DNA from: Candidatus Lachnocurva vaginae
Lineage (GTDB): Bacteria > Bacillota > Clostridia > Lachnospirales > Lachnospiraceae
Direction of reading: 5' to 3'
DNA length: 64,000 nt
Assembly (NCBI GenBank): GCA_011082265.1
Contig: CP049781.1
Span: 682,001-746,000, forward strand
Each line of letters opens with the position of its first letter. Position 1 is the first letter of the stretch. A program made the position numbers and the translations under genes. The notes below the pieces were generated by a model that was not told the DNA's origin, made no database searches, and was given only the letters and a program-made list of their open reading frames with translations. Below are positions 25,106 through 35,192 of the stretch, piece after piece.

Positions 25106-25134
25106 TTGTTTTTTGCCACTTTTTTAGTTATAAT
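25106..25134 (+). promoter_or_regulatory. Promoter of the fla/che operon
   Basis: TTGTTT (25106-25111), 17-bp spacer, perfect TATAAT (25129-25134), 37 nt before the flgB start. A second TATAAT lies at 25067-25072 without a good -35. Confidence 0.6.
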
Positions 25135-25171
25135 ACAAAAGGGTAGTTTTGTTTAAAAAGGAGGTTTTTTT

Positions 25172-25567
25172 GTGCTGAAAACAAATGCATTTTCTTACAT
25201 AAATATGATGGACAGAGCACTTGATGCGAGCTTTTTAAGAGAGACTGTTATTGTTCATAACATTGCAAATGTTGATACACCTACATATAAGAGAAAAGAT
25301 GTTCAGTTTCAAAATATTCTTGATACAAAATTAAGAGAGCATTTTGCAAGAACTAAATCTATGGATAAGGCTGTAGCATCTTTAAAGCCTGATGAAATAA
25401 GACCTCTTAAATATATTGATTATCCGAATTTTTCATATAGAATAGATAAGAATAATGTGGACATAGACACCGAAAATGTAGAGCTTGCATCAGAACAGCT
25501 GCGCTATCAGACGATGTCTACAAGTGTTAATAATGACTTTGGAAGATTAAAGACTGTTATTAAGTAA
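25172..25567 (+). CDS. flgB: Flagellar basal-body rod protein FlgB
   Basis: Proximal rod subunit, exported through the flagellar type III system and polymerised in the periplasm-equivalent zone; 131 aa. The rod/hook family signature NIANVDTPTYKRKDVQF lies near residues 29-47, and the C-terminal helix ends in the VNNDFGRLKTVI segment. GTG 25172 follows AAGGAGG by eight bases. First gene of the long flagellar operon. Confidence 0.95.
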   Translation: MLKTNAFSYINMMDRALDASFLRETVIVHNIANVDTPTYKRKDVQFQNILDTKLREHFARTKSMDKAVASLKPDEIRPLKYIDYPNFSYRIDKNNVDIDTENVELASEQLRYQTMSTSVNNDFGRLKTVIK

Positions 25568-25586
25568 TAATTAGAGAGGACAAAAC

Positions 25587-26036
25587 ATGGGACTTTTTCA
25601 ATCCTTTGATGTTTGTGCTACAGGGATGACTGCACAGCGTTTTCGTATGGATACGATAGCTCAGAACATAGCTAATGTTAATACGACAAGAACGGAAAAT
25701 GGCACTCCTTACAGACGAAAAATAGTTACTTTTCAGGAAAAAGAGTTAAATCCGGTTACATTTAAAGATACACTTCAATATGCAAGATCTTTTAAGGGTA
25801 ACGGTGTTAGAGTAAGTTCCGTATCAAGCGATATGTCAACTGATTTTATAAAAGCATATGATCCGTCGCATCCGGATGCTGATGAAGATGGCTATGTTTA
25901 TTATCCTAATGTAAATACAGTGACCGAAATGACAAACCTTATTGATTCAAGTAGAGCTTATGAAGCAAATGTTACTGCATTTAATGCAGTAAAAGCCATG
26001 ACTCAGTCGGGAATATCGATAGGGTCAAGTGTCTAA
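25587..26036 (+). CDS. flgC: Flagellar basal-body rod protein FlgC
   Basis: Rod subunit partnering FlgB and FlgF/G, 149 aa. The N-terminus has the flagellar rod signature (RMDTIAQNIANVNTTRT) and PYRRKIVTFQE. The C-terminus carries YEANVTAFNAVKAM, the helix that makes the coiled-coil inner tube. It starts 19 nt after flgB. Confidence 0.95.
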   Translation: MGLFQSFDVCATGMTAQRFRMDTIAQNIANVNTTRTENGTPYRRKIVTFQEKELNPVTFKDTLQYARSFKGNGVRVSSVSSDMSTDFIKAYDPSHPDADEDGYVYYPNVNTVTEMTNLIDSSRAYEANVTAFNAVKAMTQSGISIGSSV

Positions 26037-26084
26037 TGCTTTTGTTAGGAATATATTTGTTTATTTGAGTAAAAGAGGAAGTTT

Positions 26085-26414
26085 ATGCAAATTAATTCAG
26101 TTGCAAATCTTAGAGATATGTATAAAGTCACACCGAAGCCTCCAAAGAATGCTGATACAGCTATGCCAAGCATACCTAAAGGGGACGGAAGCTTTGGAGA
26201 TGTATTACGAGGAGTGATGAAGACAGTTGATGATACCAACTCGCTTCAGGTTAGAGCTCAGAATGAAGAAATAAAATTTGCTTTAGGAGAGACAAATAAT
26301 ACTCATGATCTTATGATTGCTCAGCAAAAAGCACTTGTTGCACTTCAATATACGATTGCTGTAAGAGATAAATTCGTGCAAGGCTATCAGGAAATTATGA
26401 ATATGCAATTTTAG
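26085..26414 (+). CDS. fliE: Flagellar hook-basal body complex protein FliE
   Basis: Adapter between the MS-ring and the rod, 109 aa. The C-terminal conserved block is present (KFALGETNNTHDLMIA, ALQYTIAVRDKFVQGYQEIMNMQ). AGAGGAAG precedes ATG 26085. The order flgB-flgC-fliE-fliF supports the call. Confidence 0.94.
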   Translation: MQINSVANLRDMYKVTPKPPKNADTAMPSIPKGDGSFGDVLRGVMKTVDDTNSLQVRAQNEEIKFALGETNNTHDLMIAQQKALVALQYTIAVRDKFVQGYQEIMNMQF

Positions 26415-26441
26415 TCTAGTATTATAAAGGGAGTTTCTTAA

Positions 26442-28058
26442 ATGCCTGCAATTCTTCAAAATATATTAAATAAAATAAAAGATTGGTGGAAGAACTTTTC
26501 CATGCGTCAGAAAGTGATAATTGTTGTAATGACAGTGGTCGTTATAGCGTTAATAGGCAGTTTGACCATGTTTTTCTCGAAACCGAATTGGATTGTTTTA
26601 AAAGCTGCGAATAGTGCTAAAGAAGCACAGAGTATACAAAAACTTTTATCGGAAAATAAAATTGAATATAAACAGTCGTCTGACGGAAAAACCTTCAGTA
26701 TAAAGGAAAAGGATTCAGCACAAGCACAGATTCTTTTAGGAACGAATGATATAGCATCTGACGGGTATAATATAAAGGATGTTGTAAATGGATCTTTTTC
26801 TACAACTGAAGCTGATAAGAAGAAGAAATATAGGGTATTTCTTGAAAAAAAATTTGAACAGCAAATAGAAAAGATGGACGGCATAGCAGAAGCTGACGTA
26901 AATATAAATGTACCTAACGATGACGGAACTATAATTGCAAGTAAAGAAGAAGCGTCTGCTGCTGTTAAACTTACGTTTGCAGCAGGAAGCAAGAATCATG
27001 AAAAGATGGCGGCTTCAATTGCACATTATATGGCTGCAAATCTCAAGAATTCAACAACCGACAAAATTACAATTATAGATAATTCGGGGAATACACTATT
27101 TAATGGAACTGAAGATAACTCAGAGACAGCAAAAGCATCCTCTTATCAAGAAGTAAAGGAAAATGCTGAAAAGCTTACAGCTAAAAAAGTTAAAGAAATA
27201 CTTGCACATGATAACGGGATGAATTCAGCTATATATGATAATGTTGACGTTGGCGTTCATTTATCAATGAATTTTTCACAGAAGAATAAGGTTGATTATC
27301 ATTATTATGTAGATAAAGGTCAGACACAAGGTTATTTGGATTCAAGTACCGAGACAAACTCTGTAAATGACGGAAACACAGGGGGAGTTCCGGGAACTGA
27401 TACTAATAAAGATGATACTACATATGTTACAAATGATAATGGAAAAAATCATTCAGAGTCGAGTTCTGTTACTAAGGATTATCTCCCGAGTGAAGAGATA
27501 ACTACAACTAATGGTGAAGTCGGAAAAGTTAATTATGATGATTCTTCCATTACTATAGTTGCAACTAATTTTATAACATATGATGAGAAAACACTTAAAA
27601 AACAAGGCAAATTAAAAGGAATAAGCTTTGATGAATTCAGAGCAAAGCATAGTGAAAGAAAAAAGATAAAGGTAAGTAGGGAAATTGTAAAAGCTGTATC
27701 ACAAGCTACAGGAATACCTGAGAGCAAGATATCTGTTGTTGCATCTGAAGTACCTTTATTTAGAGAAAATAAAAATAAGAGAGAACTTACAGATTACTTA
27801 CAGATAGTAATTGCTCTTCTTGTATTTGGACTTTTGGGATTTGTCGTATTTAGAACATTTAAGAAGGAAAAAGAAGAGGAAGTTGCAGAAGAAGTTTCTG
27901 TTGATGATTTACTTAAGGAACAAAAAGAAGAGAATTTGGAGGACATCGGCTTTAATGAAAAATCTGAAGCCAGAGTTTTGATTGAAAAATTTGTCGATGA
28001 GAATCCGGATGCTGTAGCTAATTTACTTAGAAATTGGCTTAACGAGGACTGGGGATAA
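26442..28058 (+). CDS. fliF: Flagellar MS-ring protein FliF
   Basis: Forms the MS-ring in the cytoplasmic membrane on which the motor is built; 538 aa. Transmembrane helices are near residues 24-45 and 447-468, flanking a large extracytoplasmic part with ring-building motifs. The acidic C-terminal tail (ending RNWLNEDWG) binds FliG. It lies 27 nt after fliE and three nt before fliG. Confidence 0.95.
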   Translation: MPAILQNILNKIKDWWKNFSMRQKVIIVVMTVVVIALIGSLTMFFSKPNWIVLKAANSAKEAQSIQKLLSENKIEYKQSSDGKTFSIKEKDSAQAQILLGTNDIASDGYNIKDVVNGSFSTTEADKKKKYRVFLEKKFEQQIEKMDGIAEADVNINVPNDDGTIIASKEEASAAVKLTFAAGSKNHEKMAASIAHYMAANLKNSTTDKITIIDNSGNTLFNGTEDNSETAKASSYQEVKENAEKLTAKKVKEILAHDNGMNSAIYDNVDVGVHLSMNFSQKNKVDYHYYVDKGQTQGYLDSSTETNSVNDGNTGGVPGTDTNKDDTTYVTNDNGKNHSESSSVTKDYLPSEEITTTNGEVGKVNYDDSSITIVATNFITYDEKTLKKQGKLKGISFDEFRAKHSERKKIKVSREIVKAVSQATGIPESKISVVASEVPLFRENKNKRELTDYLQIVIALLVFGLLGFVVFRTFKKEKEEEVAEEVSVDDLLKEQKEENLEDIGFNEKSEARVLIEKFVDENPDAVANLLRNWLNEDWG

Positions 28059-28061
28059 ATA

Positions 28062-29069
28062 ATGGCAGCTGAAGAATTAACAGGAGTACAAAAAGCTTCA
28101 ATACTTCTTATTACTCTTGGACCTGAAAAATCGGCCGAGATTTTTAAGCATTTAAAAGAAGAAGAGATTGAAGAATTGACTCTTGAAATTGCAAACACAA
28201 GATCAATATCGCCTGAAGTAAAAGAAGAAGTTATAAATGAATTTTATCAGATTTGTTTAGCTCAGCAATATATCGCCGAAGGTGGTATAGGATATGCTAA
28301 AGAACTTTTGGAAAAAGCTTTGGGAGGAGAAAAAGCGGCAAATGTTATTTCAAAACTTACCGCATCTCTTCAGGTACGACCTTTTGAATTTATAAGAAAG
28401 ACGGAGCCTGCTCAGGTGCTTAACTTTATTCAGGATGAGCATCCTCAGACGATTGCAATGATTTTATCATATTTATCAGCAGGACAGGCAGCACAGATTT
28501 TAGGAGCTTTATCACCTGAAATGCAAGCGGATGTCGCAAAGAGAATTGCTCTTATGGACAGAACTTCTCCGGATGTTATAAAAGAAGTTGAAAGAGTGCT
28601 TGAAAGAAAACTTTCATCACTTATTAATCAAGATTACACGAGTGCAGGAGGCGTAGATTCTATCGTAGCTATCTTGAACTCTGTTGATAGAAGAACTGAA
28701 AAGAGAATTATGGAATCTCTTGAAATAGATGAACCTGAGCTTGCAGAAGAAATTAGAAAGAAGATGTTCGTATTCGAGGATATCTTACTTCTCGACAACA
28801 GATCTATTCAGCGTGTTCTTAGAGATGTTGATAATAATACTTTGTCTGTTGCTCTTAAGAGTACAACGGAAGAAGTGCAAAATGTTATATTTACGAATAT
28901 GTCTCAAAGACTTGCTGCTATGATAAAAGAAGATATGGATTATATGGGGCCTGTTCGTATGAAGGATGTTGAAGAGGCTCAGCAGCAGATAGTCGGAATT
29001 ATTAGAAAACTTGAAGATTCTGGTGAAATCGTAATTTCAAGAGGTGGAGGTGACGATTTAGTTGTCTAA
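28062..29069 (+). CDS. fliG: Flagellar motor switch protein FliG
   Basis: Rotor protein that contacts MotA and transmits torque; 335 aa of standard length. The middle domain has the EHPQ motif (DEHPQTIAMILSYL) that binds FliM. The C-terminal torque helix is present (EDILLLDNRSIQRVLRDVD) with its charged residues. The gene overlaps fliH by 8 nt. Confidence 0.97.
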   Translation: MAAEELTGVQKASILLITLGPEKSAEIFKHLKEEEIEELTLEIANTRSISPEVKEEVINEFYQICLAQQYIAEGGIGYAKELLEKALGGEKAANVISKLTASLQVRPFEFIRKTEPAQVLNFIQDEHPQTIAMILSYLSAGQAAQILGALSPEMQADVAKRIALMDRTSPDVIKEVERVLERKLSSLINQDYTSAGGVDSIVAILNSVDRRTEKRIMESLEIDEPELAEEIRKKMFVFEDILLLDNRSIQRVLRDVDNNTLSVALKSTTEEVQNVIFTNMSQRLAAMIKEDMDYMGPVRMKDVEEAQQQIVGIIRKLEDSGEIVISRGGGDDLVV

Positions 29070-29931
29070 TTCAATCATATATAACTCACAAGTTCTTGAA
29101 AATGACGGTGAACCTATTCAGATTGATTCCAATTATATTTTGGAAAAAAAGTTATCCAAATTAAAAAAGGCTCAGGAAAAGGAACTGAGAAATAAGCTTA
29201 ATATGGATGAAGATGCTATGGAAGGAGAATACGCTTCTACAGGTGTTGATTCTTCGGTAGATATGTCGTCGGAGGGAGAATTTAAAGAAGCAGATGCTTC
29301 TTTAAATTCTATTTCTGAAGAAGAATTAAGGAAAAAAGAAGAAGAGGCTAATGAAAAAGCACAGGAAATAGTAAATAATGCTAAGGCTGATGCACAGGAT
29401 ATCATAGAGAAAGCTAAAAGTGAAGCTGAAGTACAAGCGTCTACAGTAAAAGAAAATGCAAGAAAAGAAGGTTATAAGGCGGGTATAGTTCAATATCAGA
29501 ATGAAATCGAAGATAAAAAGAGGGAATTTGACGAAAAAGTAAAGGAATTGGAAGAGAAATTCAATAAAGATAGAGAAACTATGGAAAGTGATCTTTTAGA
29601 TGTGATATGTGAGGTCGTGGAAAAGGTTTTCTATTGTCAATTCTCAAACAAAAAAGAAATATTGCTTAATTTATGCAATAGAGCGTTATCAGATAATGAG
29701 GACTCAAAAGAAATACTTGTAAAAGTTAGTAAAAATAATATTGAAGAATTTCAAAAAAAGCTTCCTGAGATAACGAAGGATGCATCTGAAAATACATCTG
29801 TTCAGGCGGTAACAGATCCGCTTCTTTCAGATGATCAATGTATAATTGAAACAGACGGTGGAATAATTGATTGTTCGCTTGATACAGAGATGGATAATCT
29901 TATGAGAGATTTAAAATCCCTTATTAAATAG
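29062..29931 (+). CDS. fliH: Flagellar assembly protein FliH
   Basis: Regulator of the export ATPase FliI, 289 aa. An acidic N-terminal segment leads into a long coiled coil (about 85-180) with Glu/Lys/Ala-rich text, then a C-terminal domain like the V-ATPase E subunit. The TTG start at 29062 lies inside the fliG end, implying translational coupling. Sequence conservation in FliH is low, so the call rests on coiled coil, length and position. Confidence 0.88.
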   Translation: MSNSIIYNSQVLENDGEPIQIDSNYILEKKLSKLKKAQEKELRNKLNMDEDAMEGEYASTGVDSSVDMSSEGEFKEADASLNSISEEELRKKEEEANEKAQEIVNNAKADAQDIIEKAKSEAEVQASTVKENARKEGYKAGIVQYQNEIEDKKREFDEKVKELEEKFNKDRETMESDLLDVICEVVEKVFYCQFSNKKEILLNLCNRALSDNEDSKEILVKVSKNNIEEFQKKLPEITKDASENTSVQAVTDPLLSDDQCIIETDGGIIDCSLDTEMDNLMRDLKSLIK

Positions 29932-29948
29932 CGACGGAGGATAGCTTT

Positions 29949-31274
29949 TTGAGTATTGATAGAGAAAAATATCTTTCTTTAACTAAAAATATTTATTATA
30001 AAAGCCTTGGAAAAGTTTCAAAAGTTGTAGGTCTTACAATTGAGTCAATAGGACCGGAAGCAAGACTTAACGACCTTTGTATGATTTATACAAATGAACG
30101 AGACAGACAGATAATGGCTGAAGTTGTAGGATTTAAAGATAAAAGTCTTCTCCTTATGCCTTTTGAGAGTATGGAAGGTGTAGGAGTAGGCTGTATTGTT
30201 GAAAATACAATGAAGCCTCTTTCAGTCAAAGTTGGAGATGATCTTTTAGGACATACAGTTGATGGACTCGGAAGACCTACTGATACAAAGGAACCTATAG
30301 ATTTTACTGATGAGTATCCTGTAGATGCGACTCCTCCAGATCCTATGGACAGAGCTATAATAAAAGATTATCTTTCACTGGGAGTTAAGGCAGTGGATGG
30401 CCTTATTACAGTAGGAAAAGGACAAAGAATTGGAATATTTGCAGGCTCTGGTGTAGGGAAAAGTACACTTATGGGTATGTTTGCAAGAAATACGAAAGCT
30501 GATATCAATGTTATAGCACTTATCGGAGAAAGAGGAAGAGAAGTTAGAGAATTCGTTGAACATGATATGGGCGAAGAGGGTATGAAGAGATCTGTTGTTG
30601 TAATTGCAACTTCAGATAAACCTGCTCTTATAAGAAATAAAGCAGCAAAGACTGCAACAGCTATAGCGGAATATTTTAGAGACAGAGGAAAAGATGTACT
30701 TCTTATGATGGATTCTCTTACACGTTTTTCTATGGCACAGCGTGAAATAGGACTTGCATCGGGAGAACCTCCCGTTACAAGAGGTTATCCGCCAAGCGTT
30801 TATTCTGAGATGCCACGTCTATTGGAAAGAGCTGGTAATGGAGCAAAGGGATCTATAACAGGGCTTTATACAGTTCTTGTAGATGGTGATGATTTTAATG
30901 AACCTATTTCGGATACAGCTCGTTCAATTTTGGATGGACATATAATGCTTAATAGAAAGCTCGCACAACTTAATCATTATCCTGCAATAGATGTATTGCA
31001 GTCAATTTCTAGAGTTATGAGTGCTGTTGCAGATAAAAAACATATGAGAGCTGCAGGAAAGCTTAAGAATGTTTTAGCTACATATAGTGAAGCAGAAGAT
31101 CTTATAAATATTGGAGCTTATAAAAGCGGATCTAATAAGAATATAGATTTTGCTATTTCAAAAATCGATGCAGTGAATGAATTTTTGTGTCAGGCGACTG
31201 ATGAAAAGTTTGATTATGATGAGATACTTAATAAGCTTTATGAACTATTTCCGGATGATGAAGAAGAAAAATAG
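29949..31274 (+). CDS. fliI: Flagellum-specific ATPase FliI
   Basis: Hexameric ATPase energising flagellar protein export; 441 aa, related to F1-beta. Walker A GSGVGKST is near residues 166-173, Walker B DVLLMMDSLTRF near 250, and GERGREVREF is the catalytic glutamate loop. TTG 29949 follows a GGAGG site by eight bases. Confidence 0.97.
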   Translation: MSIDREKYLSLTKNIYYKSLGKVSKVVGLTIESIGPEARLNDLCMIYTNERDRQIMAEVVGFKDKSLLLMPFESMEGVGVGCIVENTMKPLSVKVGDDLLGHTVDGLGRPTDTKEPIDFTDEYPVDATPPDPMDRAIIKDYLSLGVKAVDGLITVGKGQRIGIFAGSGVGKSTLMGMFARNTKADINVIALIGERGREVREFVEHDMGEEGMKRSVVVIATSDKPALIRNKAAKTATAIAEYFRDRGKDVLLMMDSLTRFSMAQREIGLASGEPPVTRGYPPSVYSEMPRLLERAGNGAKGSITGLYTVLVDGDDFNEPISDTARSILDGHIMLNRKLAQLNHYPAIDVLQSISRVMSAVADKKHMRAAGKLKNVLATYSEAEDLINIGAYKSGSNKNIDFAISKIDAVNEFLCQATDEKFDYDEILNKLYELFPDDEEEK

Positions 31275-31303
31275 TATAAAAAATCAATATGTAAGGGGAA
31301 ATA

Positions 31304-31747
31304 ATGGCGGCATTTAAGTATAGGATGCAAAATATCCTGGATATTAAGGAAAAACTTGAAGATCAACAGAAAATGGAATATGCAAAAGCTAATGCCGCTT
31401 TAAAAAAAGAGCAGGATAAGCTTGAAGAACTTTTATTAAGAAGATCTAATTATCAGACAAAGTTACGTGAAAAGCAACATGGAATACTTGATTTGGACGA
31501 AATATATTTTCTAAAAAATGCAATTATATCGATGTCATCAATGATAAATGCACAGCTTAGAATCATTGCTTCTGCTCAGTCTAAGGTTGATGAGGAGAGA
31601 GAAAAGCTTAATGCTGCAATGCAGGATAGAAAGATGCATGAAAAACTTAGAGAGAAAGCTTTTGACGAGTTTAAAACTGAACTTATATATAAAGAAGGAA
31701 AAGAAACTGACGAGCTTGTAGCATATAAGTATAATAATGCCAACTAA
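31304..31747 (+). CDS. fliJ: Flagellar export protein FliJ
   Basis: Small coiled-coil chaperone escort that sits in the FliI ring and activates FlhA; 147 aa. Nearly the whole protein is charged heptad helix (AAFKYRMQNILDIKEKLEDQ opening, RREKAFDEF-like end). Placed after fliI as usual. Confidence 0.9.
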   Translation: MAAFKYRMQNILDIKEKLEDQQKMEYAKANAALKKEQDKLEELLLRRSNYQTKLREKQHGILDLDEIYFLKNAIISMSSMINAQLRIIASAQSKVDEEREKLNAAMQDRKMHEKLREKAFDEFKTELIYKEGKETDELVAYKYNNAN

Positions 31748-31791
31748 AGGTATTAGCTATTAACCATAAATAAATTTAAAAGGAAATAAAA

Positions 31792-32667
31792 ATGGCTGAA
31801 GAAAAAAAGGAAGAAAATAAAGAACTTAGCAAAAAAGACAAAAAAGCTTTAAAGAAGCAGCAAAAAGCAGAAGCCAAGGCTAAGAAAAAAGAAGAAAAAG
31901 AGAAGAAAAAAGCAGCAAAAAAAAATGGTGAAGCAGTGCCTGAATCAAATGAAGATGATGATGAAGGTGGTGGAATCATTGTTGTTCTTGTTGCTATTAT
32001 TATTTTAGCTATATGGCTTTTAATCTTTGGCATTTTAATAAAAATGGATGTCGGAGGCTTTGGATCTACAGTTTTATATCCTATTTTCAAGAATGTACCT
32101 GTGATAAATAAAATTTTGCCTGAAACCGAAAATTCGGGAAATTCTAAAAAAGGAGGCAGTTATAATTATGGCTCAGTTTCCGATGCAGTAAAAAGAATCA
32201 AAAGCCTCGAAAAGGAATTAAGTAAAACAAAAAAAGAATTAAAACAGAGAGAATATGATGTATCGGATCTTAAATCCAAGACGAGAGAACTCAAATCTTA
32301 TAAGGAAAATCAATCTAAATTTGAAGCTGCGAAAAAAAAGTTTGATAAAGAGGTTGTTTTTTCGGACAAAGCACCCGATATAAATAAGTATAAGGAATAC
32401 TATGAAAGCATTTCACCCGAAAATGCTGAGGCTATTTACAAGGAAGTTATAGGGCAACAGGAAGAAACAAAAGAAGTACAAGAGTATGCCAAAACTTATG
32501 CAGCTATGAAGCCGTCAGAAGCAGCAAGCATATTTAATACGATGACGAGTAATCTGAAGCTCGTAGCCAGAATCCTTAATGCTATGGACAGCGAATCCAG
32601 AGGAAAAATCTTAGGAGCCATGAAAGCGGATATTGCAGCTCAGGTAACGCAAATAATGGAACCTTGA
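31792..32667 (+). CDS. MotE-like / MgtE N-domain protein
   Basis: A 291-aa membrane protein of the type encoded after fliJ in Firmicutes (YlxF/MotE group). A Lys/Glu-rich cytoplasmic start (1-50), one transmembrane helix (about 62-86), a coiled coil (120-180) and a C-terminal MgtE N-like helical domain (EYYESISPENAEAIY, YAAMKPSEAASIF, ILNAMDSESRGKIL) are visible. In Helicobacter-type systems MotE supports stator or motor assembly; that role here is inferred. The name YlxF would be an equally fair label. Confidence 0.7.
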   Translation: MAEEKKEENKELSKKDKKALKKQQKAEAKAKKKEEKEKKKAAKKNGEAVPESNEDDDEGGGIIVVLVAIIILAIWLLIFGILIKMDVGGFGSTVLYPIFKNVPVINKILPETENSGNSKKGGSYNYGSVSDAVKRIKSLEKELSKTKKELKQREYDVSDLKSKTRELKSYKENQSKFEAAKKKFDKEVVFSDKAPDINKYKEYYESISPENAEAIYKEVIGQQEETKEVQEYAKTYAAMKPSEAASIFNTMTSNLKLVARILNAMDSESRGKILGAMKADIAAQVTQIMEP

Positions 32668-32692
32668 TTTCTTATTAGAAAGGAGAAGCTTA

Positions 32693-34306
32693 ATGACCGG
32701 CATTAATTTTGCCAAACTTCCGGTAAAAAACGATATAAAATCTAAAAAGTCAAAAAGTCTAAATCAGAATGAAAAGAATAGTGTAAGAAATGATAGAGAA
32801 GGATTTAACGACATTATGAGTGCAGCTCAATCTGAGAACTTGCGTACAATTGACGTTAAAAAATGCTCTATTTCGCTTAAAAATGTGGTTTCATCTGCAA
32901 AAAAAGCTCAGACTGACTTTAATGCAAAGAATAATCAAAATATTTTAAAACGTCGTGATATTTCTTCTAAAGAATCCCGGGAATGGAATAAAGCACAAAA
33001 AGTAACAAAAGATTACAAGCTTTCAAATATTGATGAAAAAAATGTAAAAAGTAATATTGTCGATAAAAATAATACCTATGAGGATGATAGTTCTAGTAGC
33101 ATAGATGACAATGAAATATTGGATGAAAAAATCACAGCTGCATTAAAAAAAGAGCTTGGAGTAGATGATGATGAAATCAAAAATGCTATGCAGGTTTTAG
33201 GACTTTCTTTTGTAGATTTGTTAAAACCGGAAAATATGATATTACTCACAAATGAGCTCTTAAAAAGTGATAACAGTGTAGATTTACTTTTAAGTAATAA
33301 TGTAAAAAATCTTTTAAATGTGATAAATGATTTGTCAAAAGATGATGGACAGAAAAATGCAGTTTTAAATGAAGTTGTAGAGGATGATAATTCAAAAGTT
33401 TCATTTAACATGTTTTTGAATGATAATAAAGAAAAAAATGATGCTGCTACAGCTCTTGATAATTTAAAAGAAAAATTAAATTCTCCATTGGAAGAAATGA
33501 CAGATGATAAAGAAAATAATGTAACTTATTTAAGTAAAAGCGATGCTACTGTAAAAGAAGATAAGTCTGATTCTGACAAAAAGAAGACTGATGTTAATGT
33601 AGAGATACAAAAGAGTACTGAAGGAAAGGAATCCGAAAATGGACTTTTTGAATCTTTAAAGGACAATAAGAGCGGATTTAATCAAAAAAATGGACAGGAA
33701 AAGCAATTTGATACTTCAAAGAAGATTAACATTCCATTTGAAAGAAATGGATATACTAATGAAACTTTTGAAGTAGAACCTCAAGTGAAGAATACGGACT
33801 CTTATTTAAGCTTTAATAGGATTGCAGAGCAGATTGTAAAGTCTGCAAAGGTTAATATAACAGACAGTGTTAAGTCTATGGAGATGATGCTTCATCCGGA
33901 GAATCTCGGAAAAATATTTATGGAAGTTTCCGAAAAAGACGGAATTATGAAAGCAAAGCTTGTTGCTGAAAATGAAAATGTAAAGAATGCTCTTGAAAAG
34001 CAGCTTGTTATTTTAAAAGAGGATTTTAAAGAGCAAGGAATCAAAGTTGATTCTGTCGAGATTTCTGTAGGAACGCACGAATTTAGAGAAAATCAGGAAG
34101 AAAGTGCAGCAAAAAATAATTTTTCAAATCAAGATAGTAATCAAAATCAACAAGGTCGTAATGAGGGAAATGATAATCATGTAAGAAGATTAAATAATAT
34201 AAATATGAATAATCTTGATGATTTAAAATCCCTTATGACTGAAGAAGAGATGCTTACTGCAAAAATCATGAGAGATCAAGGAAACACACTTAATTTTCGT
34301 GCATAA
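32693..34306 (+). CDS. fliK: Flagellar hook-length control protein FliK
   Basis: Secreted ruler that sets hook length and switches export substrate; 537 aa. The N-terminal two-thirds is low-complexity, Lys/Asp/Asn-rich and disordered. The C-terminal Flg_hook domain (about 385-460) holds SMEMMLHPENLGKIFM, MKAKLVAENENVKNAL and LKEQ-type text. GAAAGGAGA precedes the ATG. Length and disorder fit the family. Confidence 0.88.
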   Translation: MTGINFAKLPVKNDIKSKKSKSLNQNEKNSVRNDREGFNDIMSAAQSENLRTIDVKKCSISLKNVVSSAKKAQTDFNAKNNQNILKRRDISSKESREWNKAQKVTKDYKLSNIDEKNVKSNIVDKNNTYEDDSSSSIDDNEILDEKITAALKKELGVDDDEIKNAMQVLGLSFVDLLKPENMILLTNELLKSDNSVDLLLSNNVKNLLNVINDLSKDDGQKNAVLNEVVEDDNSKVSFNMFLNDNKEKNDAATALDNLKEKLNSPLEEMTDDKENNVTYLSKSDATVKEDKSDSDKKKTDVNVEIQKSTEGKESENGLFESLKDNKSGFNQKNGQEKQFDTSKKINIPFERNGYTNETFEVEPQVKNTDSYLSFNRIAEQIVKSAKVNITDSVKSMEMMLHPENLGKIFMEVSEKDGIMKAKLVAENENVKNALEKQLVILKEDFKEQGIKVDSVEISVGTHEFRENQEESAAKNNFSNQDSNQNQQGRNEGNDNHVRRLNNINMNNLDDLKSLMTEEEMLTAKIMRDQGNTLNFRA

Positions 34307-34362
34307 TAGTTTTGTGAATAATCATTTATTATAGTAAAAGAGTTTAAAAGAAAGGAGATATG

Positions 34363-35115
34363 ATGTCACAGCTTCATATAAAAAATGGACAGGTAGTTGA
34401 TGCGGATAATGCCGAAAAAGCATATAGAAGTCAAGGAACGGGTGCACAAACTGCAGCTTCAAGAGCTAAGACAAAAAGTACCGAATTCAATAAAGATATG
34501 TTTTTAAAGCTCCTTGCAGCTGAAATGCAATATCAGGATCCTATGGCTCCTACACAGAATTCAGAATATGTTGCTGAAATGGCAACCTTTGCACAGGTTG
34601 AAGCTACGCAGAATGTATCCAAATCTGTTGACAGTATTTCTGCAAGCAATTTAATAGGAAAATATGTAACTGTAGATACTGAAGAAGGAAATGTAACAGG
34701 AATTGTGGATTACATTACAAAGAAGGATGACGGTATATATGTAACTGTTAATAATAATGATTATCTAGCAGATAAAGTTACATCCGTAAAGGATGCTGCA
34801 TATTTTGAAGCAACAAAGACTGCAGAAGCTTTTTCGGGAATGATGTCTAAGCTTCCGGAAGCAAAAAGATTTTCAATGTTTAATGAAAAAGATTTAAATC
34901 TAGTAAATAATTTTGTAAAGAATATTAGCGGATATGCAAGACAATTCTTGAATAAGAATGATTTAAATAAGCTTAAAGAATTAAATCAAAGATATCAGGA
35001 GCTTATTAAAAATGATTCTAAGAATAATAATAAAACAAAAAAACCTGAAAAAGCTGAAAAAGCTGAAAACATTGCAGCTGATAATAAAAATGTAGAAAAG
35101 AAAGCTGAAAAATAA
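34363..35115 (+). CDS. flgD: Flagellar hook capping protein FlgD
   Basis: Scaffold for polymerising FlgE hook subunits; 250 aa. The family block FNKDMFLKLLAAEMQYQDPM, then PTQNSEYVAEMATFAQVE, is present. The C-terminal part is Lys/Glu-rich and lies outside the usual FLN domain. ATG 34363, five bases after AAAGGAG, is preferred over the adjacent ATG 34360. Confidence 0.92.
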   Translation: MSQLHIKNGQVVDADNAEKAYRSQGTGAQTAASRAKTKSTEFNKDMFLKLLAAEMQYQDPMAPTQNSEYVAEMATFAQVEATQNVSKSVDSISASNLIGKYVTVDTEEGNVTGIVDYITKKDDGIYVTVNNNDYLADKVTSVKDAAYFEATKTAEAFSGMMSKLPEAKRFSMFNEKDLNLVNNFVKNISGYARQFLNKNDLNKLKELNQRYQELIKNDSKNNNKTKKPEKAEKAENIAADNKNVEKKAEK

Positions 35116-35192
35116 AAAAATATAAAAAAGAGTTAATAAAAAGTTACAATTAGCCGATATATTAAGAGGTAATTTAGAAAGGAGGAACAAGT